64,000 bases of DNA from Verrucomicrobiota bacterium (lineage in GTDB: Bacteria > Verrucomicrobiota > Verrucomicrobiia > Opitutales > Opitutaceae): positions 87,006-151,005 of the forward strand of contig JACRQG010000009.1 in NCBI GenBank assembly GCA_016222805.1, in the 5' to 3' direction. The translations under genes and the position numbers were made by a program. Shown here in pieces: positions 8,899 to 19,700 of the stretch (positions within the stretch are counted from its first letter, which is position 1; the number at the start of each line of letters is the position of its first letter). The notes beneath the pieces are model-generated. The model had not been told where the DNA came from, made no database searches, and saw nothing but the letters and a program-made list of their open reading frames with translations.

Positions 8899-9264
8899 AT
8901 GATTCCTGGCGAAATCATCCCCGCTCCCGAGGCTCCGCCGCTCGCGGCCAACGTCGGCCTCGCGACCCGGACGCTGGAGGTCGTCAATACGGGCGACCGC
9001 CCCATCCAGGTGGGTTCCCATTACCATTTCTTCGAAACCAACGAAGCGCTGCGCTTCGATCGGGCCGCGGCCCGGGGCTTCCGCCTCAACATCCCAGCGG
9101 GCACCGCCGTGCGTTTCGAGGCGGGAGACACGCGCCGCGTCGAACTCGTGGCCCTCGCCGGCCGCCGGGAGGTCTGGGGTCTCAACGCCCTCGTCAATGG
9201 CCCGCTCGACGCCCGGCCGCGGGCCGCGTCCCGGAAAAAACTCCCACCCCAGCAGCGAAAGTAG
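8899..9264 (+). CDS. ureB: Urease subunit beta
   Basis: A 121-aa protein with the UreB motifs [43 protein letters not shown] and [13 protein letters not shown]. The Lys/Arg-rich tail after NGPL is a little longer than usual. It is a structural subunit that helps order the active-site flap of UreC. ureC begins 7 bp downstream. Confidence 0.97.
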   Translation: MIPGEIIPAPEAPPLAANVGLATRTLEVVNTGDRPIQVGSHYHFFETNEALRFDRAAARGFRLNIPAGTAVRFEAGDTRRVELVALAGRREVWGLNALVNGPLDARPRAASRKKLPPQQRK

Positions 9265-9271
9265 CCCGACC

Positions 9272-11038
9272 ATGCCCCTGCATCTCTCCCGGCGCCAGTA
9301 CGCCGAAATGTACGGCCCCACCACCGGCGATCGCGTGCGCCTCGCCGATACCGACCTTTACGTCGAGGTCGAACGCGACCTCATCGCCGAAGGGGGCGGC
9401 TACGGTAACGAGATCAAGTTCGGCGGCGGCAAGGTGATTCGCGACGGCATGGGCCAGTCGCCCACGGCCCTCGACGCCGAGTCGCTGGATCTCGTGATCA
9501 CCAACGCCCTGCTCCTCGATCCCGTCCTGGGCGTGATCAAGGCCGACCTGGGGATCAAGCACGGTCGAATCGTTGGCATCGGCCACGCCGGCAACCCGGG
9601 GATCCAGGATGGCCTTGGCTCCGCGTTCCCCGACCCGAAAACGAAGCGGCGGAACCCGATGATCGTCGGCGCCGCCACCGAAGTCATCGCCGGCGAGGGC
9701 TGCCTCGTCACCGCGGGCGGCATCGACACCCACATCCACTTCATCTGCCCGCAGCAGATCGATGAGGCGATCAGCGCCGGTATCACCACCATGCTCGGAG
9801 GCGGCACCGGTCCCGCCCACGGCACCTTTGCCACCACCTGCACGCCCGGACGCTGGAACCTGCACCGCATGCTCGAGGCCGCCGAGGCGTATCCGATGAA
9901 CCTCGGCTTCCTCGGCAAGGGCAACTGCGGCACACCGCAGCCCCTCCGCGAGCAGATCCTCGCCGGCGCCATCGGGCTCAAGCTGCACGAGGATTGGGGC
10001 ACCACTCCGGCCGCCATCGACGTCTGCCTGGGCGTCGCGGATGAATTCGACGTTCAGGTCGCGATTCACACCGACACCCTCAACGAATCGGGGTACGTCG
10101 ACGACACCCTCCGCGCCTTCAAGGGTCGCACGATTCACACCTTTCACTCGGAAGGCGCCGGCGGTGGCCATGCTCCCGACATCATCCGCGTCTGCGGCGA
10201 GCCCAATGTCCTGCCCTCGTCCACCAACCCGACGCGCCCCTTCACCGTCAACACCATCGACGAGCACCTCGACATGCTGATGGTGTGCCATCACCTCGAT
10301 TCGAAGATCCCGGAGGATGTCGCGTTCGCCGAGTCGCGGATCCGGCCCGAGACGATCGCGGCCGAGGACTGCCTGCACGATCTTGGCGCCATCTCCATGA
10401 TGTCGTCCGACTCGCAGGCGATGGGGCGGATTGGCGAGGTCATCCTGCGCACGTGGCAGACGGCGCACAAGATGAAGTCCCAGTTCGGACCGCTGGCGGG
10501 ACCGTCGCACCCGGCCGCCGACAATTTCCGCGTGCTCCGCTACCTCGCCAAGTACACCATCAATCCCGCCCTCGCGCACGGCATCGCGCACGTCGTTGGC
10601 TCGATCGGGATCGGCAAACTTGCGGACCTGGTGATCTTCAAGCCGGCGCTCTTCGGGGTGAAACCGGAAACGGTCCTGAAGGGCGGTTTCATCGCGTGGG
10701 CCAACATGGGCGATCCCAACGCCTCCATCCCCACGCCACAGCCCACCTTCTACCGGCCCCAGTTCGGGGCGGCGGGTCGGGCGCTGGCCTCGACCTCGCT
10801 CACGTTCGTCAGTGCGGCCTCGCTGCGCCAGGGGAAGCTCGACCGCCTGGGGCTGCAGCGCCGCCTGGAGCCGGTTCGCCGCTGCCGGAAGCTGGGCAAG
10901 CGCGACATGGTGCTGAACGACGCCCTGCCGCGGATCACGGTGGATCCCGAAACCTACACCGTCACGGCCGACGGCCGCGTGCTCACCTGCGAACCGGCGC
11001 GCCAGCTGCCGCTCGCCCAGCGCTACTTCTTGTTTTGA
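9272..11038 (+). CDS. ureC: Urease subunit alpha (catalytic)
   Basis: A 588-aa catalytic subunit, about 20 residues longer than most UreC. All nickel ligands and catalytic residues are present, offset by 20 from Klebsiella numbering: His154 and His156 (DTHIHF), the carbamylated Lys237 and His239 (GLKLHED), His266 (AIHTDT), His292 (FHSEG), Cys339 and His340 (VCHH), Asp380 (SSDSQAMGR). The extra length includes an insert around residues 114-130 ([16 protein letters not shown]), before [15 protein letters not shown] 9272 is chosen because [17 protein letters not shown] is the normal N-terminus. Confidence 0.98.
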   Translation: MPLHLSRRQYAEMYGPTTGDRVRLADTDLYVEVERDLIAEGGGYGNEIKFGGGKVIRDGMGQSPTALDAESLDLVITNALLLDPVLGVIKADLGIKHGRIVGIGHAGNPGIQDGLGSAFPDPKTKRRNPMIVGAATEVIAGEGCLVTAGGIDTHIHFICPQQIDEAISAGITTMLGGGTGPAHGTFATTCTPGRWNLHRMLEAAEAYPMNLGFLGKGNCGTPQPLREQILAGAIGLKLHEDWGTTPAAIDVCLGVADEFDVQVAIHTDTLNESGYVDDTLRAFKGRTIHTFHSEGAGGGHAPDIIRVCGEPNVLPSSTNPTRPFTVNTIDEHLDMLMVCHHLDSKIPEDVAFAESRIRPETIAAEDCLHDLGAISMMSSDSQAMGRIGEVILRTWQTAHKMKSQFGPLAGPSHPAADNFRVLRYLAKYTINPALAHGIAHVVGSIGIGKLADLVIFKPALFGVKPETVLKGGFIAWANMGDPNASIPTPQPTFYRPQFGAAGRALASTSLTFVSAASLRQGKLDRLGLQRRLEPVRRCRKLGKRDMVLNDALPRITVDPETYTVTADGRVLTCEPARQLPLAQRYFLF

Positions 11039-11064
11039 GGGACGACGCCCCCTTGGATGCCGGC

Positions 11065-11526
11065 ATGCAGCTCGTTTCCGCCCCGCTCCCGACCAGCGCC
11101 GCCCACCTGCCCGAGGTCGCGATCCGCACCGATCGCCTCACCCTGGCGAAACGACTCTGGCGGGGGCGCGCGGAGGACGGCACCGAATTCGGTTTCGAAC
11201 TCGCCGCGCCATTGCGTCCGGGAGACGTGGTCTTCCAGAGTCCCACGGCCCGCTACGTGGTGCGCCAGGCGGAGGAACCAGTGGTGGAGATTTCCCTCGA
11301 GATGCCGCCATCGGCCGCCGCCGGCATCGGCTGGGCGATCGGCAATCTTCACCTGGAACTCTGCGCCGAACCCACCCGCCTGCTCGCCGCCGACGAACCG
11401 GCAGTCCGCCAATTGCTCGACCGCCTGAAGGTTTCCTATCGCACGACCACCGCGGTCTTCCGCCCCGGGCGGTTCAGCCGCGGCCAGTTGCCCGTCCATG
11501 ATGTCGGAACCAGCCACAAACACTGA
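11065..11526 (+). CDS. ureE: Urease accessory protein UreE (nickel metallochaperone)
   Basis: A 153-aa protein. The start MQLVSAPLP is inferred from the UreE fold: an N-terminal peptide-binding domain (TLAKRLWRGRAEDGTEFGF) followed by a ferredoxin-like metal-binding domain (GWAIGNLHLELCAEP). The tail HDVGTSHKH supplies His ligands, though far fewer than in Klebsiella UreE. It delivers Ni(II) to the UreG/UreF/UreD-urease complex. It overlaps the start of ureF by 29 bp, which suggests translational coupling. Confidence 0.88.
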   Translation: MQLVSAPLPTSAAHLPEVAIRTDRLTLAKRLWRGRAEDGTEFGFELAAPLRPGDVVFQSPTARYVVRQAEEPVVEISLEMPPSAAAGIGWAIGNLHLELCAEPTRLLAADEPAVRQLLDRLKVSYRTTTAVFRPGRFSRGQLPVHDVGTSHKH

Positions 11527-12214
11527 CGACCACGCCTGGCTGCTGCGCCTGCTCCAAGCCGGGGACTCCTTCTATCCGACGGGCAGCTATGCGCACTCGT
11601 TCGGTCTCGAGGCGCTGGTGCAGGACGGCGTGATCCAGGATCGCGCCAGCCTGCGGCAGTTCCTTTTTCTTTCCGTCCTTCCCGCCCTCCGCCAGGCGGA
11701 ACTGCCGCTCGCCGCCCACGCCTGGCGCGCCCTCGCCGGACCCGACTGGAAAGCCGTGGGCGAACTGTGCGTCCTGTCCTCGGCCCTCAAGGCCCCCCGG
11801 GAACTCCGGCTCGCCTCGGAACAGATCGGCCGGCAGCGCGCCGAACTGCTCGCCCAGCTGCATCCCGGTTCCCTGGCCGCCACCTTCTGCCGCGAAGCGG
11901 CGGAAAACCGCTGGCCCGGCTCTGCCGCGGTGTCAGCCGCCCTGGAAGGACGCGTTGCCGGCGCCCCCCTGCCCGCCGTGCTCTCCGGAGTCTACTACAG
12001 CGCGATTGCCGCGCTCCTTTCCGCCGGCATGAAGCTCCTCCGTCTCGGCCAGAACGGCGCCCAGACGCTCCTGAGCGAGGCCTTGGCGCCGGCACCGGCG
12101 ATCCTCAGCGCCGCCACCGTCGTGCCGGTCTCCGAGGTGGGATGGTTCAATCCGTGGCTCGACATCGCGGCCGCCCGCCATGAATTCGCGGACGCCCGCA
12201 TGTTCATCTCCTGA
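11498..12214 (+). CDS. ureF: Urease accessory protein UreF
   Basis: A 238-aa helical protein. The N-terminal motif LLRLLQAGDSFYPTGSYAHSFGLE is characteristic of UreF (usually DSxFPxGxFxHSxGLE). It controls UreG GTPase activity in the UreD-UreF-UreG activation complex. It begins inside ureE (tandem ATG ATG at 11498 and 11501; either could be used) and ends 69 bp before ureG. Confidence 0.92.
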   Translation: MMSEPATNTDDHAWLLRLLQAGDSFYPTGSYAHSFGLEALVQDGVIQDRASLRQFLFLSVLPALRQAELPLAAHAWRALAGPDWKAVGELCVLSSALKAPRELRLASEQIGRQRAELLAQLHPGSLAATFCREAAENRWPGSAAVSAALEGRVAGAPLPAVLSGVYYSAIAALLSAGMKLLRLGQNGAQTLLSEALAPAPAILSAATVVPVSEVGWFNPWLDIAAARHEFADARMFIS

Positions 12215-12283
12215 GGCCACCGGCGCCGGCGCCTCGCCCCGAGCCCACGCCACGCCTCCTCCTCGCCCTCCGGCTTACTTTCC

Positions 12284-12916
12284 ATGACCCGTCCTCCCCG
12301 CATCGGCATCGGCGGACCTGTTGGTTCCGGCAAAACGATGCTCTGCCTCAAGCTCTGCCAGCGGCTCCGCGACCGGCTCTCGCTGGCGGTAGTCACCAAC
12401 GACATTTACTGCTCTGAAGACGCGCAGTTTCTCATTCGGCACAGCGCCCTCCCGGCCGAACGTATCGTGGGCGTCGAGACCGGCGGCTGTCCGCACACCG
12501 CCATCCGCGACGACACCACCATGAACGAGCAGGCCTGCCGGGCCCTCGAGACCAGGTTTCCCGACCTGCAGTTGCTCCTGGTGGAGAGTGGCGGTGACAA
12601 TCTCACGGCGACATTTTCGCCGGAACTGGTGGACACTTTCATCTACGTCATCGACGTGGCGGAAGGGGACAAGATCCCGCGCAAGGGAGGTCCGGCCATC
12701 CGCCACAGCGATCTGCTGATCATCAACAAAATCGACCTGGCCCCGCTGGTCGGCGCCGATCTCGGAATCATGGATCGGGATGCCCGCGCCCAGCGCGGCC
12801 CCCGCCCCTTTCTCTTTTGCGACCTGAAACGGGAGCATAATCTCGACGCCGTGCTTGCCTGGATCGAACATCACGTGCTGTTCGCCCAACGGCCGTCGTC
12901 GGGCCCGGGCGGCTGA
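12284..12916 (+). CDS. ureG: Urease accessory protein UreG (GTPase)
   Basis: A 210-aa SIMIBI-class GTPase. The P-loop is GPVGSGKT (11-18). Other motifs are [28 protein letters not shown] with the metal-binding [19 protein letters not shown], and the guanine-specificity motif NKID. It hydrolyses GTP to drive nickel insertion into urease. It is separated from ureD by 106 bp. Confidence 0.97.
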   Translation: MTRPPRIGIGGPVGSGKTMLCLKLCQRLRDRLSLAVVTNDIYCSEDAQFLIRHSALPAERIVGVETGGCPHTAIRDDTTMNEQACRALETRFPDLQLLLVESGGDNLTATFSPELVDTFIYVIDVAEGDKIPRKGGPAIRHSDLLIINKIDLAPLVGADLGIMDRDARAQRGPRPFLFCDLKREHNLDAVLAWIEHHVLFAQRPSSGPGG

Positions 12917-13022
12917 ACAGGGATCGCCGCCATCGGGCGGCCCCCGCCCTGCGACCCGCCGGCGCCCCACGCCCCGCCGCTGGGCGGACCCATCCCTCCG
13001 CGCTCTCCCGTCCCTCTTCGCC

Positions 13023-13850
13023 ATGACTGAGTTTTCCGGCCATCTTCGCCTGCGCGCGGCCCGCCGCGCAGACGGCCGGACGGTGCTGGCCGAACAGGCT
13101 TTCCGGGCGCCGTTTCACCTCAGCAAGCCCTACTGGGAGCCGGAGGCCCGCACCCTGATCGTGCAGGTGGTCAACCCCACCGCCGGGGTCCTCGCCGGAG
13201 ACCGGCTGGAGTCCTCGCTGCAGGTCGATCCTGACGCGGCGCTGATCGTGACCACGCCGAGTGCGAGCCGGATCTTCCAGATGCGGACAGGTCAGGCGCT
13301 GAGCCGGCAGTCCTACACGGTCGCGGCCGGAGGGTGGCTCGAAGTGCTGCCGGAGCCCTTGGTGCCCCATCGCGGTTCGGTGTTTCGGCAGGAGACCCGG
13401 ATTGACGTCGCACCCGGAGGCGGGGTGTTCTTCGTCGATCAATTGATCCCAGGCCGGCTCGGCCATGCCGAGGCCTGGCAGTGGGCCCAGCTGACGCTGG
13501 AGACCGAAGTCCGGGTCGGCGGGGAACTGGCGCTGCGCGAGCGGCTCAGCCTCAGTGGTGCGGAACTGCAGGAGCTGGCCGCCTTCTTCGGATCCGGCCC
13601 CACGTGCTGTTTCGCCAACGCCCTTCTGATTCCTCCCACCCTCGAACCCGTCCCCCCGGACTGGTGGCAGCCCTTGCACGCCCTGCAAGAGGCGGGCGTG
13701 CGGCTCGGTGCCAGCGCGCTCCGCCGGGGAGGCTGGAGCCTGCGTCTCGCCGCCTCCGGTCCGCTGCAACTCCGCGACACCGTCCAGGAAGTGCGCCGCC
13801 TGCTCGCCGCACAGTTTCCGCGGCTCGGAGCCAATCTGCGCAAGCTGTAA
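13023..13850 (+). CDS. ureD: Urease accessory protein UreD (UreH)
   Basis: A 275-aa scaffold protein that binds the urease apoenzyme and recruits UreF and UreG. Family features are HLSKPYW, VVNPTAGVLAGDRLESSLQV, TTPSASRIF, LPEPLVPHRGSVFRQ and the central FVDQLIPGRLGHAEAWQW. It is the last gene of the cluster (order A-B-C-E-F-G-D), whereas many operons start with ureD. The start ATG 13023 fits the family N-terminus. Confidence 0.9.
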   Translation: MTEFSGHLRLRAARRADGRTVLAEQAFRAPFHLSKPYWEPEARTLIVQVVNPTAGVLAGDRLESSLQVDPDAALIVTTPSASRIFQMRTGQALSRQSYTVAAGGWLEVLPEPLVPHRGSVFRQETRIDVAPGGGVFFVDQLIPGRLGHAEAWQWAQLTLETEVRVGGELALRERLSLSGAELQELAAFFGSGPTCCFANALLIPPTLEPVPPDWWQPLHALQEAGVRLGASALRRGGWSLRLAASGPLQLRDTVQEVRRLLAAQFPRLGANLRKL

Positions 13851-13885
13851 ACCCGCCCGCGTCGCCGCGCCGCACCCTGGCGCCC

Positions 13886-13920
13886 AAAAAAAAGCCGCCC
13901 GCCCCAGAGGAGCGGACGGC
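13886..13920 (-). terminator. Rho-independent terminator of rplM-rpsI
   Basis: On the minus strand the stem GCCGTCCGC / GCGGGCGGC (9 bp with one mismatch, arms 13894-13902 and 13912-13920) is followed by eight T residues (13886-13893). It lies about 30 bp past the rpsI stop and 36 bp past the convergent ureD stop. Confidence 0.9.
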
Positions 13921-13949
13921 GGAAAGATCTTCCCGAAGGAAGGGCGCGA

Positions 13950-14354
13950 TCAGCGCTTCGAGAACTGGAACCGCTTGCGGGCGCCCGGCTGGCCGGCCTT
14001 CTTGCGCTCCTTCTCGCGCGGGTCGCGCTTCAGGTGCCCGGCCTTCTTCAGCTTCGGACGCAGCTCGAGGTTCATCTTCTGCAGCGCCCGGGCGATGCCG
14101 TGGGCGACCGCCCCGGCCTGGCCGGCGACGCCGCCGCCCGCCACGTTGGCCGTCACATCAATCTTCTCGCGCAGCTCCACGGTGAGGAGCGGGGCGTAGG
14201 CCTGCTTGGCGAAATTCTCGTGGGAGAAGTACTTCTCGAACTCGCGTCCATTGACGGAGAGTTTGCCCGAACCCTCGGTGATGCGCACCCGGGCGGTCGA
14301 GGTTTTGCGGCGGCCGGTGCCGAGGAAGACGTTGGCGGGAGTGACAGCGCTCAT
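13950..14354 (-). CDS. rpsI: 30S ribosomal protein S9
   Basis: A 134-aa protein. [16 protein letters not shown] near the start and the basic C-terminus ending KRFQFSKR are diagnostic for S9, whose tail reaches the ribosomal P site. The mid-region [19 protein letters not shown] is also conserved. It is encoded 13 bp downstream of rplM, the usual bacterial pair. Confidence 0.98.
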   Translation of the reverse strand: MSAVTPANVFLGTGRRKTSTARVRITEGSGKLSVNGREFEKYFSHENFAKQAYAPLLTVELREKIDVTANVAGGGVAGQAGAVAHGIARALQKMNLELRPKLKKAGHLKRDPREKERKKAGQPGARKRFQFSKR

Positions 14355-14367
14355 GGTCGATCAGGGG

Positions 14368-14796
14368 TCAGACAGAAATCTTCTGGGGGGCGTTGGCTTC
14401 GTGGGAGTGCGTCGGGCCGGCGAAAACCCGCAGCTTCTTCAACATCTGCGCCGCGATGCGGTTCTTCGGCAGCATGCCCTTGACGGCGTGTTCGATGATG
14501 AACTCCGGGTGCCGCTCGCGCATCAGGGAAACCTTCCGGTAGCTTTCTCCGCCGACGAAACCGGAGAAGAACATGTACTCGTTCTGCTCTTCCTTCTTGC
14601 CGGTCAGGACCACCTTCTCCGCGTTGATCACGACCACGAAATCACCGGTGTCGACGCTGGGGGTGTAAGTGGGACGGTGGCGGCCGCGGATGATGTTGGC
14701 CGCCTTGACGGCGAGGCGACCGAGCGGAACCCCGGCGGCATCGATCAGATACCACTTGGGTTGCACCGTCTCCTTCTTGGCGAGGAACGTTTTCAT
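14368..14796 (-). CDS. rplM: 50S ribosomal protein L13
   Basis: A 142-aa protein with the L13 hallmarks WYLIDAAGVPLGRLA, RGRHRPTYTPSVDTGDFVVVINAEKV and the late VKGMLPKNRIAAQMLKKLRVF. The ATG at 14794-14796 gives the usual MKTFLAKKE start; an upstream in-frame TTG is not needed. It has no Shine-Dalgarno sequence (the leader reads GACCTCTTTTCGC). Confidence 0.98.
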   Translation of the reverse strand: MKTFLAKKETVQPKWYLIDAAGVPLGRLAVKAANIIRGRHRPTYTPSVDTGDFVVVINAEKVVLTGKKEEQNEYMFFSGFVGGESYRKVSLMRERHPEFIIEHAVKGMLPKNRIAAQMLKKLRVFAGPTHSHEANAPQKISV

Positions 14797-15013
14797 GCGA
14801 AAAGAGGTCAACTGCTAAGGTCACGGGAGGGTGTGTCAACCCCGGTTTTGCGGGATTTTTCGCCGGAAGCGCAGCGCGGTTTCCCGCCGGACGAAGGGGG
14901 CGGCGCCTCCACCAGGGCCGCCGGGCCAGTCCGTCGACGGGGAAACCGCCGCTGCCGCCACCACCGCCGCAACCTCATCGACTTTCGGGCCTCCCCCGTT
15001 TCAGTCACCCCAC

Positions 15014-16702
15014 ATGCCCAAACCCGAAGAAGCGCCCACGATCATCTTCTCGATGCTCGGTGTCTCGAAGAAGATCGAGCGGAAGGAGATCCTCCGCGAC
15101 ATCTCCCTCTCCTTCTTTTACGGCGCCAAGATCGGCGTCCTCGGATTCAACGGCTCCGGCAAGTCTTCGCTGCTCCGGATCCTCGCCGGCCGCGACACCG
15201 AGATCGAGGGCCGGGTGCACTTCGAACCCGGGTACACCGTCGGTCTCCTGGAACAGGAACCGCAGCTCTCCGCCGGCAAGACCGTCCGCGCCTGCGTGGA
15301 GGAAGGGGTCCAGCACCTGATGGACCTGACGGCGGCCTACGACGCCACCTGGGACGAACTCAATGACGCCCCGGACGACGCCGCCAAGGACGCGATCATG
15401 GCCCGGCAGGGCGAGTTGCAGGAGAAGATTGACGCCCTTGGCGCCTGGGATGTCGCCCCCAAGGTGGAGATGGCCATGGATGCGCTCCGCTGCCCCCCAG
15501 GCGATCAGCCGGTCGACCGGCTCTCCGGCGGCGAGCGCCGCCGCGTCGCCCTGGCACGCCTGCTCCTGCAACAGCCATCAATCCTGCTCCTCGACGAACC
15601 GACCAACCACCTCGATGCCGAGAGCGTGCACTGGCTGGAGCAGCACCTCGCCCGCTACGCGGGCACCGTCATCGCCGTGACGCACGACCGGTACTTCCTC
15701 GACAACGTCGCCCAGTGGATCCTCGAACTCGACCGCGGCCATGGCATTCCGTGGAAAGGCAACTACTCCTCCTGGCTGGAGCAGAAGCAGCGCCGCCTCG
15801 CCATCGAACAACGCACCGAGGATCGCCGGCAGAAAGCCATGGCGCGCGAACTGGAGTGGATCCGCAAGTCGGCGAAGGCGCGGCAGGCCAAGTCCCAGGC
15901 CCGCATCAATGCCTACGAGGCGATGCTGAAGGAGGACGTCGCGGAGAAGGAGCGGGAGTTCGAAATCCTGATCCCTCCCGGCCCGCGCCTCGGCACCCTG
16001 GTAGTCGAAGCCCAGCAGCTCGCCAAGGGCTACGGCGAGAATCTCCTCTTCGAGAAGGTGAACTTCTCGCTGCCGCCGGGCGGAATCGTCGGGGTGATCG
16101 GCCCCAATGGCGCCGGCAAGACAACGCTCTTCCGCCTGATCACCCGTGCGGAGCGTCCGGACGCCGGCGTCCTGCGCGTCGGCGACACGGTGAAAATCGC
16201 CCACGTCGACCAGTCGCGCGACACCCTGCCCGGCGCCGCCACGATCTACGAGGCGATCAGCGACGGAGAGGAGATCCTCCGGATGCCCGGCCGCGAGGTG
16301 AACGCCCGCGCCTATTGCGCGCAGTTCGGTTTCTCCGGCGCCGACCAGCAGAAAAAGGTCGGAGTGCTGTCGGGAGGCGAACGCAACCGCGTCCACCTCG
16401 CCCGCCTGCTCAAGAGTGGCGCCAACCTCATCCTCCTCGACGAACCCACCAACGATCTCGACGTGAACTCGATCCGCGCCCTGGAGGAGGCCCTGGAGAA
16501 CTTCGCCGGCTGCGCCGTCGTGGTGTCCCACGATCGCTGGTTCCTCGACCGGGTGGCCACCCACATCCTCGCCTTCGAAGGCGACAGCGCGGTGGTCTGG
16601 TTCAACGGCAACTACTCGAGCTACCTCGAGGACTTCCGGCGCCGCCGGGGTAAGGAGGCCGACCAACCCCACCGCATCAAGTACCGCCGGTTGGCACACT
16701 GA
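15014..16702 (+). CDS. ettA: Energy-dependent translational throttle protein EttA (ABC-F)
   Basis: A 562-aa ABC-F protein with two ATPase domains: GFNGSGKS with LSGGERRRVAL and LLLDEPTNHLD, and GPNGAGKT with LSGGERNRVHL and LLDEPTNDLD. The linker region contains GHGIPWKGNYSSWLEQKQRRL and the end is HRIKYRRL, features that point to EttA rather than Uup or YheS. EttA binds the ribosomal E site and gates elongation according to ATP/ADP. MPKPEEAPTIIFSMLGVSKK is the expected N-terminus; the frame is open further upstream without homology. Confidence 0.95.
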   Translation: MPKPEEAPTIIFSMLGVSKKIERKEILRDISLSFFYGAKIGVLGFNGSGKSSLLRILAGRDTEIEGRVHFEPGYTVGLLEQEPQLSAGKTVRACVEEGVQHLMDLTAAYDATWDELNDAPDDAAKDAIMARQGELQEKIDALGAWDVAPKVEMAMDALRCPPGDQPVDRLSGGERRRVALARLLLQQPSILLLDEPTNHLDAESVHWLEQHLARYAGTVIAVTHDRYFLDNVAQWILELDRGHGIPWKGNYSSWLEQKQRRLAIEQRTEDRRQKAMARELEWIRKSAKARQAKSQARINAYEAMLKEDVAEKEREFEILIPPGPRLGTLVVEAQQLAKGYGENLLFEKVNFSLPPGGIVGVIGPNGAGKTTLFRLITRAERPDAGVLRVGDTVKIAHVDQSRDTLPGAATIYEAISDGEEILRMPGREVNARAYCAQFGFSGADQQKKVGVLSGGERNRVHLARLLKSGANLILLDEPTNDLDVNSIRALEEALENFAGCAVVVSHDRWFLDRVATHILAFEGDSAVVWFNGNYSSYLEDFRRRRGKEADQPHRIKYRRLAH

Positions 16703-16759
16703 GCCGGGACGAATTCGGGCATTCCCTCGCGCCCGACACTGGTCCATCCTGCCGGTACC

Positions 16760-19700
16760 ATGAGGTACCCCACCCCGCCCTACGGTCGCCTGCCTGCCCT
16801 GTGCCTCGCCAGCATCCTGGCCCCGTGCGCCGCCGCTCCGCTCTCGGCCGCGGAACCCGCCCGCCCCCCGGCCCCGCCTCCTGCCTCGGCCGAGGTCGTC
16901 GAACTGAGCCCGTTCGAAGTCAACACCACCAAGGACACCGGCTACGTGGCCGAGAACACCCTCGCCGGCAGCCGGCTCAACACCTCGCTGCGCGACACCG
17001 CCAGCTCGGTCTCCGTCTTCACCAAGGAGTTCCTCGACGATGTCGCCATCACCAGCCTCGTCGAGTTGGTGCAGTACTCGGTCAACTCCGAGATGAACAC
17101 CAACGAGAACCAGGCCGGCACCGGGCAGAATCCAATCGTCAACGCCCAGGCGCTCACCCCCCAGGTCCTCGTACGCGGGCTCGCGGCCAGCCTCGGCCTG
17201 GATTACTTCAACAGCATTACGCCGACCGACCCGTATCGCGTCGGCCGCTACGAGGACACCCGCGGGCCCAACAGCATCCTCTTCGGCATCGGTTCGCCGG
17301 GCGGCATGCTCAACCAGTCCTCCAAGGTCGCCACCCTCCGCTCAGACAGTGCCGCCATCCGCCACAGCTCCGGTTCCTGGCAACGCAGCCGCACTGAACT
17401 CGACGCCAACAAGATTCTGCGCCGCGACCACCTCGCCGTCTCGCTCGCCGCCGTGCACCAGGAAAATGGCGGCTGGCGGCAGTTCGACTTCCAGGACAAG
17501 CAGCGGATCTTCGGTTCCGTCACTTATCGTCCCACGCGCACCCTGGGCGTCAGTGTAATGGGCGAAGTCGGCCGCGACCTCAACGCCGTCATCCGCAACT
17601 CCGTCGAGTCGGACCAGGTCCTCGCCTGGTACGACAACCGCAACGCCCGGGGCGTCGACGCCGTCACGTTCACACCCGGTACGGTGGCACCGACCGCGGC
17701 CCAGATTGCCGTCGGCGTGACCGGCCGCGACAGCACGCGCACCGGCAACAACCGGCGGGTCACCTTCATCGAGAACGACGGCACGATCTTCGACTTCTCG
17801 GGTGCCTTCGTCACCGGCAGCTACAACAACGCCGCCGTACGGGCCCCCGACGGCACGCCGGGGGTGACGAGTTCCACCCTCAAGGTGCACGATCCCTCGC
17901 TGCTCCCCTACGACATGAATGGCGCGGGCCCGGGCATGTTCCGCGACCAGAAGCTCAAGAACTACACGATCAGCCTGGACTGGCAGCCACTCCGCGACCT
18001 CGCGTTCAATCTCGCCCACAATTACCAGGACACCACGGCCCTGGTGAACCTGATGACCGGCGAGGATCCCACTCTGCGCGGCGACGCCAACCGCACTCTC
18101 GGAGTCGGCGGACCCGCCAACCCCTACGCCGGCCGGCTCTACATCGATGGCACCTGGCGCCGCGACGTGCACGTCGGCGACGCCACCGAGACCCGCCTGT
18201 CCGCTTCCTGGCAGGTCGACACCCGCTCGAAGTGGTTCGGCCGGCACCGCGTCGCGGCCATGGTCTCGCAAGCCGAGCAGTTCGACACCCGCGCCAACTC
18301 CTGGCTCGCCCTCGCCGGACGGCCCTTCAACGCCACCCCGAACAACGCCAACAACCGCATCACGGTCCGCAATTACTTCACCGAAGGCAGCCATGCGACC
18401 TACCGCGCGGGCGACTGGCGCCGGCTCCCGACGAAGATCAACTTCCTCGGCCGGGACTACGGGTTGGTCTTCGCCAACGAAGTCTGGGGCGCCAACAACG
18501 GCGGCGGCGAACAGGACTCCACCTCCGCGCTGGGCGTGGTGCAAAGCCACTGGCTGGCCAACCGTCTCGTCACCACCTTCGGGTACCGCCAGGACAAGGT
18601 CGACATCTACGAACTGAGTTTCTACGACGACCCCAACGTCGGCAACATCGTCGACCGCGACCGCAGCAAGAGCACCAAGACGAGCGCCACCGGTTACACC
18701 AGCACCGCAGGCGCGGTGCTGCACGTGACTGACTGGCTCTCGCTCATCGGCAACCGCTCGACCAACCAGGGTGTGCCCTCGTTCACCCGCAAGATCTTCC
18801 CGGACGGCAACCTCGCTCCGGCCTCCGAGGGCAAGGGGGAGGATGTGGGCCTCGGCCTCGATCTGCTCAACGGCCGCCTCAACGCCAAGGCGGTCTATTT
18901 CACCTCGTACGAGCAGGGACGAATCACCACCACCGGCTTTGGCGGCGCCGCCGACCGCAACACCCGCGTGATGACCGCGTTTGCCTCGGTTCTGGTCGGA
19001 ACGGGGCGCCCCTACTCCCAGGCGCAATGGGACCCGATCTTCCGGCAACTTACGCCGCCGGCCACCGCGGCATCCTCCGATTTCGAAACCGAGGGCTACG
19101 AGGCGCGCCTGACCGCCAACCTCACGCGCAACTGGCGCCTCGTCGTCAACTATTCCTACACTGACTCGATCCGGCGCAACGTGGCCAACGAAGTCGCCGC
19201 CTGGTACGGTCTCAAACCCACCGACAACGGGAAGCTGGTGCAGGGCGTTTCCCAGGTGGCCGGCGGCCAGTATGTCGTCGATCGCTCCGCCTTCGTCCCG
19301 GGCGGCGCCATCAGCCGGTGGCTCGATCTCGCCGCCCAGCATCCCGAGGCCAACGTCTCGACGCTATCCACGTCGAATTCCATCCCTGTGGCCCAGGAGA
19401 TCTTCAATCTGATCAACAACCTGAACGACGACAAGGAGCAGGAGGAGCGCCGCTGGGGCGTCCGCCCGCACAAGATCAGCCTGTTCACAGCCTACGACCT
19501 CCGGGAAGGCCGCCTGAAGGGCTTCACCGTCGGCGGCGGCTGGCGCTGGCGCAGCGCCAATGTGATCGGCGAGGATTCCAAGGGCAACGAGATCACGGGC
19601 CGCGTCCTCACCGCGACCGACCTCATGCTGGCGTACGCCACGAAGTTCGATCGCCTGCCCGGGCGGGTGCGCTTCCAGGTCAACATCTCCAATCTCTTCG

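Noticed and set aside
14797-15013. Ribosomal L13 leader RNA upstream of rplM
   Set aside because: Known L13 leaders are described from other phyla; I could not find a matching stem-loop in this stretch.
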